The notes under the pieces: model-generated
Seen by the model: only the letters and a program-made list of their open reading frames with translations
The model's database searches: none
Told to the model about the DNA's origin: nothing
Shown: positions 16,193 through 25,133 of the stretch, one piece after another
Position numbering within the stretch: the first letter of the stretch is position 1
How the letters are laid out: the number at the start of each line of letters is the position of its first letter
Translations under genes and position numbers: made by a program
Source: Vicinamibacteria bacterium
Lineage (GTDB): Bacteria; Acidobacteriota; Vicinamibacteria; Fen-336
DNA: 64,000 nucleotides
Direction: 5' to 3'
Assembly (NCBI GenBank): GCA_025994075.1
Contig: JAMQGV010000050.1
Location: forward strand, 33,278 to 97,277

Positions 16193-16969
16193 ATGAAGAC
16201 TGCCGCCGCCGTGCTCGTCGCCGCCTGCGCCCTCCCTGCTTCGGCGGGCGACTGGTGCGCCGAAGACCGCTCCTGGAACCGGGACCGCGAACGCCACTGC
16301 GAGGTCCGCGAGCTGAAGCTGGAGCCGACCCGCGGCCCGCTCGCCGTCGACGCCCGCCCCAACGGCGGCATCCAGGTCGAGACGTGGAGCGGCCCGGGCA
16401 TCGGCCTCGAGGCCAAGGTGGTGGCCGAAGCGGCCGAAGCGGCCGAGGCGAAGGCGCTCGCGGACCAGGTGCAGATCGTGACCCAGGGGACGATCCGCGC
16501 GGAGGGTCCGACGACCCGCCGCGGCCAGGGCTGGCACGTCTCCTACCGGATCAAGGTGCCGGCCCGCACCGACCTGGACCTGCGCTCGACCAACGGCGGC
16601 CTGCACGTCACCGGCGTCGAGGGGCGCATCGCGCTGCAGACGACCAACGGCGGCCTGCACCTCGAGGACGTGGCGGGCGCCGTCGAGGGCCGCACCACCA
16701 ACGGCGGCATCCACGTGCGGGCGACGGGCTCCGCGTGGAAAGGCGAGGGGCTGAACCTCGAGACCACGAACGGCGGCGTGCACCTGACGCTGCCCGGCGG
16801 CTACAACGCGCGGCTCGAGACCGGCACCGTCAACGGCGGCCTCGACGTGGACCTGCCGCTGAAGGTCGAGGGCATCCGCAAGGGCGAGATCCGCGCCGAC
16901 CTCGGCGCGGGCGGGGCCCCGATCCGGGTGCGGACGACGAACGGCGGCGTCCACGTCCGCACCCGGTAG
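16193..16969 (+). CDS. Secreted DUF4097-like beta-helix protein with Asn-Gly-Gly repeats
   Basis: A 258-residue exported protein with a signal peptide (KTAAAVLVAACALPASAGDW). The mature part carries seven regularly spaced Asn-Gly-Gly turns (PNGGIQV, STNGGLHV, TTNGGLHL, TTNGGIHV, TTNGGVHL, TVNGGLDV, TTNGGVHV), mostly about 15-20 residues apart. This is the signature of the right-handed beta-helix/adhesin-like fold seen in DUF4097/DUF4098 proteins. A Cys pair near the start of the mature protein could form a disulfide. No enzymatic motif is seen, and the role in the envelope is unknown. A GGCGAGGAGAA ribosome site precedes the ATG. Confidence 0.8.
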   Translation: MKTAAAVLVAACALPASAGDWCAEDRSWNRDRERHCEVRELKLEPTRGPLAVDARPNGGIQVETWSGPGIGLEAKVVAEAAEAAEAKALADQVQIVTQGTIRAEGPTTRRGQGWHVSYRIKVPARTDLDLRSTNGGLHVTGVEGRIALQTTNGGLHLEDVAGAVEGRTTNGGIHVRATGSAWKGEGLNLETTNGGVHLTLPGGYNARLETGTVNGGLDVDLPLKVEGIRKGEIRADLGAGGAPIRVRTTNGGVHVRTR

Positions 16970-16977
16970 AAGTCGGA

Positions 16978-19080
16978 CTACTTCAGCTTCGACCACAGGA
17001 ACGAGTAGGCGAGCGCCTGCATGTGCGCCGCCTGCTCGTTGTTCGCTGCCCCGCCGTGGCCGCCCTCGATGTTCTCGTAGTAGCGCACGTCGTGGCCCAT
17101 CTCCTTCATCCTCGCCATCATCTTCCGCGCGTGGCCGGGGTGCACGCGGTCGTCGCGGGTCGACGTGGTGAACAGCACCGGCGGGTACTTCGCGTCCTTC
17201 TTCACCAGGTGGTAGGGCGAGAAGCCCTGGATGAACGCCCACTCCTCCGGCTTGTCGGGGTCGCCGTACTCGGCCATCCACGAGGCGCCGGCCAGCAGCT
17301 TCGAGTAGCGCTGCATGTCGAGCAGCGGCACCTGGCAGACGACGGCGCCGAAGAGCTGCGGGTAGAGCACCGTCATGTTGCCGGTCAGCAGCCCGCCGTT
17401 GGAGCCGCCCTGGATGCCGAGGTGCTTCGGCGAGGTGACCTTGCGGGCGATCAGGTCCTCCGCCACCGCAGCGAAGTCCTCGAATGCGCGGAGCCGGTTC
17501 TGCTTCAGCGCCGCCTGGTGCCAGCGCGGGCCGTACTCGCCGCCGCCGCGGATGTTGGCGACGACGTAGACGCCGCCCTGGCTCAGCCAGCCGCGGCCCG
17601 CCGACGCGCTGTAGCCCGGCGTCATCGAGACCTCGAAGCCGCCGTACCCGTAGAGCAGGGTCGGGTGCGAGCCGTCCAGCGCCATCCCCTTCGGGGCGAC
17701 CTGGAAGTACGGCACGCGGGTGCCGTCCTTCGAGGTGGCGAAGTGCTGGCTGACCTCGAGGCCGGACGCGTCGAAGAACGCCGGCTGCTCCTTCAGCTTC
17801 TCGGGCGCCGCTCCGACCTTGCCGTAGTGCAGGCTGGCGGGGTTCAGGTAGCCGCTGACGTTCATGAAGTACTCGTCGGACTCGTCCGCGTCGACGGCGC
17901 CCACGGAAACCGTCGAGAACGGGGGCGCGCCCGCGAACGACTCGCGCTTCCAGGCGCCCGCCCCGGCCGCCGGCGGCGTCAGCGCGCTCAGCACGTTCTT
18001 GACGTCCGCGAGCACGTTGAGGATCAGGTGGTTGCGGGTCCAGGTGGCGCCTGCCAGCGAGCTGTTCGGGGTCGGCTCGAACAGCGCGGCGAAATCGCGC
18101 TTGCCGGCCATGAAGTCGTCGAACCTCGTGACCAGCAACGCCCCGCCCGGCCAGGTCCTGCCGTTCACCGTCCACGGCGTGCGCAGCTCGACCGTCATCC
18201 ACTCGCGGTGGACGTCGAGGTTGGCGTCCTCGGGGATCTCGATCCGGACCAGCGTGCCGTCGGCCTTGCGGAGGAAGGTCTGGCTCTTGTAGAAGGCGAT
18301 CCCGCGCCGCACGAAGTGGCGAGCGAAGCCCTCCGTGTCGTCGAAGGAGGCGTTGACCGAGACGTCGGTGGGCTGCCCCTCGAACACCGTCGTCGCGGCC
18401 GAAAGCGGGGTGCCGCGCTTCCACAGCCTGGCGACCCGCGGGTAGCCCGAGGTCGTCATCGAGCCCGGCCCGAAGTCGGTGCCGACGTACACCGTGTCGA
18501 TGTCGATCCACGACGCACCGCCCTTGGCCTCGGGCAGGAAGAAGCCGCCTTCGACGAAGGCCCGCTTCTCGACGTCGAACTCGCGGGTGACCGTGGCGTC
18601 GGCGCCGCCGCGCGACAGGAACACGAGCGCCCGCTTGTAGTCCGGCTTCAGGAGCTGGGCGCCCTTCCAGACCCAGCTCTCCTTCTCCGCCGCGGCCAGC
18701 GCGTCGAGGTCGATCACGACCTCCCACGCCGGCTCGGCCTTCCGATACTCCTCGAGCGTCGTGCGCCGCCACAGCCCCTTGGGGTTCTTCGCGTCGCGCC
18801 AGAAGTTGTAGAAGTGCGCGCCGCGCTTCTGCACGTACGGGATGCGCGCCTTCGAGTCGAGGATGGCGCGCAGGTCGGCCTTCAGCGCCGCGAACTCGGG
18901 CGAGCCCGCCAGCTCCTTCTCGGCTTCGGCGTTGCGCTCCTTCGCCCACGCGAGCGGCTTGTCGCCGCCGACGTCCTCGAGCCAGCCGTACGGGTCGTCC
19001 GCGGCTGGCGGCGGGTTCTGCGCCCCGGCCGCTCCGGCGAGCGACACGGCGACGACGAGCGTGATCCAGGTGCGATTCAT
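16978..19080 (-). CDS. Secreted prolyl oligopeptidase (S9A family)
   Basis: A 700-residue serine peptidase close to the standard length of prolyl endopeptidase, with a signal peptide (TWITLVVAVSLAGAAGA). The N-terminal DPYGWLEDV is typical, and a beta-propeller domain occupies the middle. The catalytic domain shows Ser560 in GGSNGG, Asp643/644 in TRDDRVHPGH and His675 in EGGHGG. It cleaves after proline in short peptides, here probably in the periplasm. The ATG at 19080 is chosen over ATG 19095 because GGAGG lies at the right distance before 19080 and would sit inside the coding sequence otherwise. It lies 43 bases downstream of the Asp-box protein gene, probably in one operon. Confidence 0.94.
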   Translation of the reverse strand: MNRTWITLVVAVSLAGAAGAQNPPPAADDPYGWLEDVGGDKPLAWAKERNAEAEKELAGSPEFAALKADLRAILDSKARIPYVQKRGAHFYNFWRDAKNPKGLWRRTTLEEYRKAEPAWEVVIDLDALAAAEKESWVWKGAQLLKPDYKRALVFLSRGGADATVTREFDVEKRAFVEGGFFLPEAKGGASWIDIDTVYVGTDFGPGSMTTSGYPRVARLWKRGTPLSAATTVFEGQPTDVSVNASFDDTEGFARHFVRRGIAFYKSQTFLRKADGTLVRIEIPEDANLDVHREWMTVELRTPWTVNGRTWPGGALLVTRFDDFMAGKRDFAALFEPTPNSSLAGATWTRNHLILNVLADVKNVLSALTPPAAGAGAWKRESFAGAPPFSTVSVGAVDADESDEYFMNVSGYLNPASLHYGKVGAAPEKLKEQPAFFDASGLEVSQHFATSKDGTRVPYFQVAPKGMALDGSHPTLLYGYGGFEVSMTPGYSASAGRGWLSQGGVYVVANIRGGGEYGPRWHQAALKQNRLRAFEDFAAVAEDLIARKVTSPKHLGIQGGSNGGLLTGNMTVLYPQLFGAVVCQVPLLDMQRYSKLLAGASWMAEYGDPDKPEEWAFIQGFSPYHLVKKDAKYPPVLFTTSTRDDRVHPGHARKMMARMKEMGHDVRYYENIEGGHGGAANNEQAAHMQALAYSFLWSKLK

Positions 19081-19123
19081 GTCGGTTTCCTCCATCCCCG
19101 GGGGGCTGCTCGGCCCGCCCGGA

Positions 19124-22100
19124 CTACTTCTTCGCGTCCCGCAGCACGATCGCGGGCACGTGCTGTTCTTCCACCAGCTTGACGAACGCCGGCACGTCCT
19201 CGTCCAGCGTGCGCTTCAGCGTGGCCAGTTCCCCGTCGATGCGGCCGGCCAGGTCGTCCCAGACCGCGAGGCTCTGCGCCGTCGGCGCCGCGTCCGCGCT
19301 GCGCACGACGCTGCCGAGGCCGGCCAGCTTGTCGTTGAGCCGGATCGGATAGTTGAGCGGGTCCTGGCTCGACTTGTTCTTCGTCTGGTACAGCGCCTCC
19401 TCGACCGCGGTGAGCTTCTTCGCCAGCGCCTCGGCCGCCTCGGCGACGGCCTTCTCCCCGGCAGAGCCCTTCGCGCGCTCCGCGGCCGACTTCGCCTGCT
19501 CGCGCACGTCGCGGAGGCGGCGGATCGCGTCGTGAGTCTCGGACAGCTTGTCGCGGATCTTCAGCGCGAGGTCGAACTGGCGCTGCAGCTCCTCCTGGGT
19601 GACCGACAGGCGCGGGTCCTTGCGGACCTCGAAGGCCTGGGTCAGCACCTGGCCGCCCGCCGTCAGCCGCGCCTGGTACTTCCCGGGCACCGCGACCGGG
19701 CCGTCCGTGCCGCCGCTCCACAGGATCATCCCGTCGAAGCGGGTGGCCTCGGGGTAACGCAGGTCCCAGGCGAAGCGGTTGAGGCCCGCCTTCGCGGGCA
19801 ACTGGTCCGGCGGCGTGGTGATTCCGAACATCTCGGCCAGGAAGCCACCGCCGCCCTTCTTGTCCGGATCGGGCCTGCTCGAGAACCGGCGCACGAGCGC
19901 GCCGCCCGCGTCGAGGATCTCGAGCGTGACTTCCTGGTCGGCTTTCGGCTCCTCCTTCAGCGAGTAGTAGAAGAGCGCGCCGTTCGGCGGGTTCTGGCCG
20001 CGGCTGGGGATCGGGAACGCGACCCCGAAGAAGCGGTACGCGGGCGAAGGCGCGTACAGGTGGGCGCTCGCCGCCGCCGTCGTCTTCGTCATCTGCCGCA
20101 GTGGCGCGATGTCGTCGAGGATCCAGAACGAGCGGCCCTGGGTCGCCACCACGACGTCGTCGTCCTTGACCACGAGATCGGTGATCGGGACCACCGGCAG
20201 GTTCAGTTGCAGTGCCTGCCACGCCGCGCCGCCGTCGAACGAGGCGAACATGCCGAGCTCGGTGCCGGCGAAGAGCAACGCGGGGTTGACCGGGTCCTGG
20301 CGCACCGCGCGCACGAACGCGTTCGCCGGCAGCCCGCTCGTGATCCGCCGCCAGGTCTGCCCGTAGTCCGTGGTCACGTAGACGTACGGCCGGTCGTCGG
20401 CCAGCTTGTAGCGGTTGGCCGCCAGGAACAGCGTGCCCGCCGCGTGGGGCGAGGGGTCGAGCTGGCTGATCAGGCTCCAGTCGGGCAGGTCCTTCGGCGT
20501 CACGTTCGTCCAGGAAGCGCCTCCGTCGCGGGAGACGTGGACGAGGCCGTCGTCGGAGCCCGCCCACAGCAGGCCCTTCTCGAGCTTCGACTCGGCGAAC
20601 GCGAACACGGTTCCGTAGTACTCGACGCTGGTGTTGTCCTTGGTGACCGGGCCGCCGGACGGCCCGAGCTTCGTGGGGTCGTTGCGTGTCAGGTCAGGGC
20701 TGATCGGCTCCCAGCTCCCGCCTCCGTCGCGGGTGCGGAACACGCGGTTGCCGGCCGCGTAGACGACCTCCGGGTCGTGCGGCGAAACCACGATCGGGAA
20801 CGTCCACTGGAAGCGGTGTTTCATGCCCTCGGCACCCCAGCCCATCGGGTTCTCGGGCCACACCGTGACGTCGCGCTCCTGGCGCGTGCGGTGGTCGTAG
20901 CGGGTGATCTGGCCGCCGTAGCAGCCGGCGTAGACGACGTTCGGGTCCCCGGGTTTCGGCGCGATGTAGCCGCTCTCGCAGCCGCCGACCGGGAACCAGT
21001 CGGCCGCGTCGATCCCCATGCCGCTGGTGCGGCTCGGGATCGAGACCGTCGAGTTGTCCTGCTGGGCGCCGTAGACGCGGTACGGGAACGAGTCGTCGGC
21101 GATCACGTGGTACATCTGCGCCGTCGCCTGGTTGTCCTGGCGCGACCAGGTCGCGCCGCCGTCGAACGAGACGTGGGCCCCGCCGTCGTCGGCGCTGATC
21201 ATCCGCTTCGCGTCACCCTTCGCGATCCACAGGTCGTGGTTGTCGCCGTGCGGCGTGCGCACCACCTCGAACGTCCGGCCGCCGTCGCGGGAGCGGAAGA
21301 ACTGGACGTTCAGGACGTAGACGACGTCGGCGTTCTGCGGGTCGGCGTAGACGTGGGTGTAGTACCAGGCGCGCTGGCGCAGGCGGCGGTCCTCGTTGGT
21401 CCGGGTCCAGCTCTTGCCGCCGTCGTTCGAGCGGAACACGCCGCCTTCTTCCGCCTCGATCACCGCGTAGACGCGCTCGGGGTTCGCTCCGGAGACGCTG
21501 ACGTCGACGCGGCCCCACACTCCCTTCGGCAGGCCGCCGCCCTCGATCTTCTTCCACGTGTCGCCGCCGTCGGTCGATTTCCACAGGCCGCTGCCCGGGC
21601 CGCCGCTGTCGAAGCCCCACGGCGTGCGCCGCACCTGGTACATGCCCGCGAACAGCACCCGCGGGTTCGACGGGTCCATCGCCAGCGCGACCGCGCCGGT
21701 GTTCTCGTCGACGAACAGCACCCGCTCCCAGTTCCCGCCGCCGTCGCGGCTGCGGAACACGCCGCGCTGCGGGTTGGGGCCGAAGGCGTGGCCGACGGCG
21801 GCGACGTAGACGAGGTCGGCATTCGCCGGGTGCACGACCACGGCGCCCACGTGGCGCGTCTCCTCGAGGCCGACGCGCGTCCAGGTCTTGCCCGCGTCGA
21901 CGGACTTGTAGACGCCGTCGCCGTGCGAGAGGTTGCCGCGCAGGCAGGCCTCGCCCATGCCGACGTACACGACGTTCGGGTCCGACTCCGCGACGGCGAT
22001 CGCCCCCACCGAGCCGGTGCCGACCTGGCCGTCCGTGACGGGCTTCCAGTCGACGCCGCCGTTGGTCGTCTTGAACACGCCGCCGCCGGTGGCGCCGAAG

Positions 22101-22309
22101 TAGTAGACGTTCGGCTGGCTCTCCACGCCCGCGGCCGCGACCGAGCGGCCTCCGCGGTAGGGGCCGATCGAGCGCCACGTCAGGGCCTGGAGCGCGCTCT
22201 TGTCGAAGGCCGGCGCCGGCCCCGCGGGGGCCGGCGTGCGGGCGTCGGCAGCCGAGGCCAGGCCGACGAGGAGGACGAGGGAAAGCGCGACGCGCGCGGG
22301 GGGCACCAT
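19124..22309 (-). CDS. Secreted Asp-box (VPS10/sortilin-like) beta-propeller protein
   Basis: A 1061-residue exported protein with a signal peptide (VALSLVLLVGLASAADA). At least ten Asp-box repeats of the S-x-D-x-G-x-x-W type run through the first 700 residues (TTNGGVDW, SVDAGKTW, SRDGGGNW, STDGGDTW, SNDGGKSW, SFDGGATW, TRDGGGSW, SRDGGASW, TTDYGQTW and others). These indicate a multi-bladed propeller like VPS10/sortilin or GH74. The last 200 residues are rich in charged helices (EQAKSAAERAKGSAGEKAV). No glycosidase catalytic residues can be assigned. Such proteins are frequent beside secreted peptidases in Acidobacteriota. A GGA-containing ribosome site and an upstream TAGAATCG support this as the first gene of an operon with the prolyl oligopeptidase. 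Confidence 0.85.
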   Translation of the reverse strand: MVPPARVALSLVLLVGLASAADARTPAPAGPAPAFDKSALQALTWRSIGPYRGGRSVAAAGVESQPNVYYFGATGGGVFKTTNGGVDWKPVTDGQVGTGSVGAIAVAESDPNVVYVGMGEACLRGNLSHGDGVYKSVDAGKTWTRVGLEETRHVGAVVVHPANADLVYVAAVGHAFGPNPQRGVFRSRDGGGNWERVLFVDENTGAVALAMDPSNPRVLFAGMYQVRRTPWGFDSGGPGSGLWKSTDGGDTWKKIEGGGLPKGVWGRVDVSVSGANPERVYAVIEAEEGGVFRSNDGGKSWTRTNEDRRLRQRAWYYTHVYADPQNADVVYVLNVQFFRSRDGGRTFEVVRTPHGDNHDLWIAKGDAKRMISADDGGAHVSFDGGATWSRQDNQATAQMYHVIADDSFPYRVYGAQQDNSTVSIPSRTSGMGIDAADWFPVGGCESGYIAPKPGDPNVVYAGCYGGQITRYDHRTRQERDVTVWPENPMGWGAEGMKHRFQWTFPIVVSPHDPEVVYAAGNRVFRTRDGGGSWEPISPDLTRNDPTKLGPSGGPVTKDNTSVEYYGTVFAFAESKLEKGLLWAGSDDGLVHVSRDGGASWTNVTPKDLPDWSLISQLDPSPHAAGTLFLAANRYKLADDRPYVYVTTDYGQTWRRITSGLPANAFVRAVRQDPVNPALLFAGTELGMFASFDGGAAWQALQLNLPVVPITDLVVKDDDVVVATQGRSFWILDDIAPLRQMTKTTAAASAHLYAPSPAYRFFGVAFPIPSRGQNPPNGALFYYSLKEEPKADQEVTLEILDAGGALVRRFSSRPDPDKKGGGGFLAEMFGITTPPDQLPAKAGLNRFAWDLRYPEATRFDGMILWSGGTDGPVAVPGKYQARLTAGGQVLTQAFEVRKDPRLSVTQEELQRQFDLALKIRDKLSETHDAIRRLRDVREQAKSAAERAKGSAGEKAVAEAAEALAKKLTAVEEALYQTKNKSSQDPLNYPIRLNDKLAGLGSVVRSADAAPTAQSLAVWDDLAGRIDGELATLKRTLDEDVPAFVKLVEEQHVPAIVLRDAKK

Positions 22310-22340
22310 CTGGCACCGTCCTTTCCGCCCGGAGGCGCGC

Positions 22341-22348
22341 CGATTCTA
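22341..22348 (-). promoter_or_regulatory. Putative -10 element TAGAATCG of the Asp-box/peptidase operon
   Basis: The minus strand reads TAGAATCG, 33 bases from the end of the hexamer to the ATG at 22309, in the short gap after the cmk gene. The ribosome site lies between. It is identical to the element before the histidine phosphatase, rluB, the response regulator and the 40.9 kb solute-binding gene. Confidence 0.5.
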
Positions 22349-22372
22349 GCGCCGCGGTCGCGGCGCGATCGT

Positions 22373-23056
22373 TCAGCGGGCGGGGACGGCGGAGCGCTCG
22401 CGCACGATCGCGAGCATGCGCTCCACGACCTCGTCGGGACCGAGGTCGGTGGTGTCCACGTCGACGGCGTCCGCGGCCCGCACCAGCGGCGACTCCGCGC
22501 GCGTGGTGTCGCGCTGGTCACGCTCCCGCACGTCCTGCTCGATCGCCTTCAGGTCCGCCGCCTGGCCCGCGGCCTGCAGTTCGCGATGGCGGCGCTCGGC
22601 GCGGCGGGCGGGATCGGCCAGCACGAAGAACTTGACGTCGGCGCCCGGGAACACCGCGGTGCCGATGTCGCGGCCGTCCATCACCACGCCGCCGGCGCGC
22701 CCCATCTCCTGCTGGCGCTCGACCATCGCCCGGCGCACGGCGCCGTGGGCCGCAACCCGCGACGCGGCGTCGCTGACCTCGCGGGTGCGGATCGCCGCCG
22801 ACACGTCTTCGCCGTCCAGGCTCACCGCTCGGCCGGCGTCCGCGAGCGCGATCGCCGTGCGGGAGAGCAGCGAGGCGAGCGCCTCGCCGTCGTCCGTCGC
22901 GACGCCGGCCCGCAGCGCCTTCAGGGCCAGCGCGCGGTACATCGCCCCGGTGTCGATGAACGTGTAGCCCAGGCGCTCCGCGAGCCCGCGGCCGGCCGTC
23001 GACTTGCCCGCACCGGACGGCCCGTCCAGAGCGATGACCAGCCGGCGCTCGGTCAC
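22373..23056 (-). CDS. cmk: Cytidylate kinase
   Basis: A 227-residue nucleoside monophosphate kinase that phosphorylates CMP and dCMP with ATP. The P-loop is in ALDGPSGAGKSTAGRGLAE near the N-terminus, followed by YTFIDTGAMYRALAL, the CMP-binding VSDAASRVAAH, and DGRDIGTAVFPGADVKFF. The start is a GTG that overlaps the hisC stop by four bases (GTGA), so translation is coupled to hisC. It is the last gene of the trpS-scpA-scpB-rluB-hisC-cmk run. The scpA-scpB-rluB-cmk core is a common arrangement in other bacteria. Confidence 0.96.
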   Translation of the reverse strand: MTERRLVIALDGPSGAGKSTAGRGLAERLGYTFIDTGAMYRALALKALRAGVATDDGEALASLLSRTAIALADAGRAVSLDGEDVSAAIRTREVSDAASRVAAHGAVRRAMVERQQEMGRAGGVVMDGRDIGTAVFPGADVKFFVLADPARRAERRHRELQAAGQAADLKAIEQDVRERDQRDTTRAESPLVRAADAVDVDTTDLGPDEVVERMLAIVRERSAVPAR

Positions 23057-24156
23057 GCCGCGAGCACCTTCGCGAGCGCCGCCAGGAACGCGTCGTTCTC
23101 TTCGGCCGTGCCGATCGAGACGCGCAGGAAGCCCGGCATGCCGTACGGGCCCAGCGGGCGCACGATCACGCCGTGGCCCAGCAGCGCCTTGAACACGTCC
23201 ACGCCCGGCCGCGGCGCCGTCTCGACGCACAGGAAGTTGGCGAGACTCGGCAGCACGCGCAGGCCGCGCGAGCGCAACGCGGCCGCAACCCGCTCGCGCT
23301 CGACGCCGTTGAGCGCGAGCGTCGCCTTCAGGTGGGCCTCGTCGTCGAGCGCGGCCAGCGCCGCGGCCTGGCCCACGAGGTTGGTGTTGAACGGCTCGCG
23401 CACGGTGTCGATCGCGGAGATCACCTCCGGCGCGCCGATCGCGTAGCCGACCCGCAGCCCCGCCAGGCCGTACGCCTTCGAGAACGTGCGCAGCACGACG
23501 ACCGGGGCGCCGGCCTTCACCAGCGCCAGGCCGTCCGGGTAGCCCGGCGTGCCTTCCGCGAACTCGCGGTAGGCCTCGTCGAGGATCAGCAGCGCGCCCG
23601 CCGGCAGCCTCGCGAGCAGCGCGTCGACCTCGGCCGCGGTGTTCCAGGTGCCGGTCGGGTTGTTGGGGTTGGGCAGGAACACGAGCCGGGTCCGCGGCGT
23701 GACGGCCGCGGCCAGCGCCTCGACGTCCAGGCCGTGGTCCTTCATCGGGACCAGGCGCGCGTGGTGATTGCGGGCCGCGACGCACTGGCGGAAGCGGGCG
23801 AAGGCCGCGCTGCCGGTCAGGCCCTCGTCGTCGGGACCGAGGAAGGAGCGGGCCAGCAGGTCGATCAGGTCGGTCGATCCGTTGCCGATCGCGACCATCT
23901 CGCCGCCCACGCCGAGCCGCCCCGCCAGCGCCTCGCGCAGCTTCGTGCCCGGCCCGTCGGGATAGAGGTGCACGCGGCGCACGGCATCCGCCGCCGCGGC
24001 CATCGCCCGCGGCGAGGGGCCGAGCGGGTTCTCGTTGGAGGCGAGCTTGTAGACGCGGGGCAGCCCGCAGGTGCGCTCGAACTCGTCGAGCGACATGCCG
24101 GCCTCGTAACGCTCGAGGCCCTCGAGGTGCGCCGGCTGCGGAATGCGGGTGTTCAT
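23053..24156 (-). CDS. hisC: Histidinol-phosphate aminotransferase
   Basis: A 367-residue PLP-dependent class I/II aminotransferase that makes histidinol phosphate from imidazole acetol phosphate in histidine synthesis. The sequence shows YKLASNENPLGPSPRA at the N-terminal arm, NPNNPTGTW, the LDEAYREF segment with the PLP-contact Asp, Lys227 in TFSKAYGLAGLRVG as the Schiff-base lysine, and a C-terminal Arg in FLRVSIGT. Related enzymes act on phenylalanine or tyrosine, so aromatic aminotransferase activity is possible. Its ATG overlaps the rluB stop (ATGA), and its stop overlaps the cmk GTG. No other his genes are nearby. Confidence 0.92.
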   Translation of the reverse strand: MNTRIPQPAHLEGLERYEAGMSLDEFERTCGLPRVYKLASNENPLGPSPRAMAAAADAVRRVHLYPDGPGTKLREALAGRLGVGGEMVAIGNGSTDLIDLLARSFLGPDDEGLTGSAAFARFRQCVAARNHHARLVPMKDHGLDVEALAAAVTPRTRLVFLPNPNNPTGTWNTAAEVDALLARLPAGALLILDEAYREFAEGTPGYPDGLALVKAGAPVVVLRTFSKAYGLAGLRVGYAIGAPEVISAIDTVREPFNTNLVGQAAALAALDDEAHLKATLALNGVERERVAAALRSRGLRVLPSLANFLCVETAPRPGVDVFKALLGHGVIVRPLGPYGMPGFLRVSIGTAEENDAFLAALAKVLAA

Positions 24157-25118
24157 CGCCCCCCCGTGCGCGGGCCGCGGCCGCGACCGCCGCGGACGCT
24201 GCCGCGGGTGAAGCCGCCCTTGCCGGCGCGCGGCGCGAGGGCGCCGCGCCCGCCCGTCCGCTCGCCCGAGGTCCGCTCGCTGCGCGGGCGCTCGGCCGCC
24301 TGGCCCGCCTTCGGCCCGAAGCCCGGTGGCCGGCCGCGGCGTTCCTCGCGACGAGGCGCCTTCGGCGCCGGCTTCGCGCGCGGGTGCGCGGGCCGCTTCT
24401 CGCGCGGCCCCGCGCCGCGCAGCAGCGCCGCGACTTCCTGCGGCAGGAGCTGACGGTACGCGCCCACCTCGAGCCCGCGGTCGGTCACCGGGCCGATCGA
24501 GACCCGGCGCAGCTTGGAGACGGGATGCCCCGCGGCCTCGAGCAGCCGCCGCACCTCGCGATTCTTGCCCTCGTGCAGCCGCAGCTCCAGCCACGAGTTG
24601 TTGCTGGCCTCGAGGATGCGGGCGGCGTCGGCGCGCAGCCGCTCGCCGTCCGAGAACACGCCCTCGGTCAGCTTGTGCAGCGTCGGCTCGTCGAGCACGC
24701 CGCGCACCTTGGCGTGGTACACGCGCGGCACCTCGTAGCGCGGGTGCGACACGCGCTCCGCGAAGGCGCCGTCGTTGGTGAGCAGGATCAGGCCCTCGGT
24801 GCCGACGTCGAGGCGGCCGACGGGGAACAGCCCGGCGACCGGCGGCACCAGGTCCATCACGGTGCGCCGGCCCTCGGGGTCGTGGCGGGTGGCGACCACG
24901 CCCCTGGGCTTGTTGAGCAGCAGGTAGGTCTTCTCGCGCGGGGCCCTGAGCCGCACGTCGTCGACGCGGATGTCGTCGACCTCGAGGTCGGCCTTGGCGC
25001 CGAGCTCCTTGACGACCGTGCCGTTGACGCGGACGCGGCCCTGCTCGATCACGACCTCGGCGCCGCGGCGGGAGGCGATCCCCGCCCGCGACAGGATCTT
25101 CTGCAAGCGCTCCTGCAT
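24153..25118 (-). CDS. rluB: Pseudouridine synthase, RluB/RsuA family
   Basis: A 321-residue enzyme. Residues 1-60 form an S4 RNA-binding domain (MQERLQKILSRAGIASRR...RVRVNG). The catalytic domain has YLLLNKPRGVVAT and GRLDVGTEGLILLTNDG, where the Asp is the catalytic residue, and LHEGKNREVRRLLEAAGHPV. RluB modifies a uridine of 23S rRNA near the peptidyl-transferase centre, and paralogues act on 16S rRNA, so the exact target is inferred. The last 80 residues are a Gly/Arg/Pro-rich basic tail likely to add RNA affinity. The start lies 13 bases after the scpB stop codon, whose TAG begins a TAGAATCG element. Confidence 0.9.
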   Translation of the reverse strand: MQERLQKILSRAGIASRRGAEVVIEQGRVRVNGTVVKELGAKADLEVDDIRVDDVRLRAPREKTYLLLNKPRGVVATRHDPEGRRTVMDLVPPVAGLFPVGRLDVGTEGLILLTNDGAFAERVSHPRYEVPRVYHAKVRGVLDEPTLHKLTEGVFSDGERLRADAARILEASNNSWLELRLHEGKNREVRRLLEAAGHPVSKLRRVSIGPVTDRGLEVGAYRQLLPQEVAALLRGAGPREKRPAHPRAKPAPKAPRREERRGRPPGFGPKAGQAAERPRSERTSGERTGGRGALAPRAGKGGFTRGSVRGGRGRGPRTGGR

Positions 25119-25125
25119 GACGGGG

Positions 25126-25133
25126 CGATTCTA
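25126..25133 (-). promoter_or_regulatory. Putative -10 element TAGAATCG before rluB
   Basis: TAGAATCG on the minus strand begins with the TAG stop of scpB and ends seven bases before the rluB ATG. If used as a -10 box, the transcript would begin at or within a few bases of the ATG and be nearly leaderless. It would give rluB-hisC-cmk an internal promoter. Confidence 0.4.

Noticed and set aside
19081..19095. ATG 19095 as start of the prolyl oligopeptidase
   Set aside because: The GGAGG ribosome site lies between this ATG and the next one at 19080, which begins a normal signal peptide.
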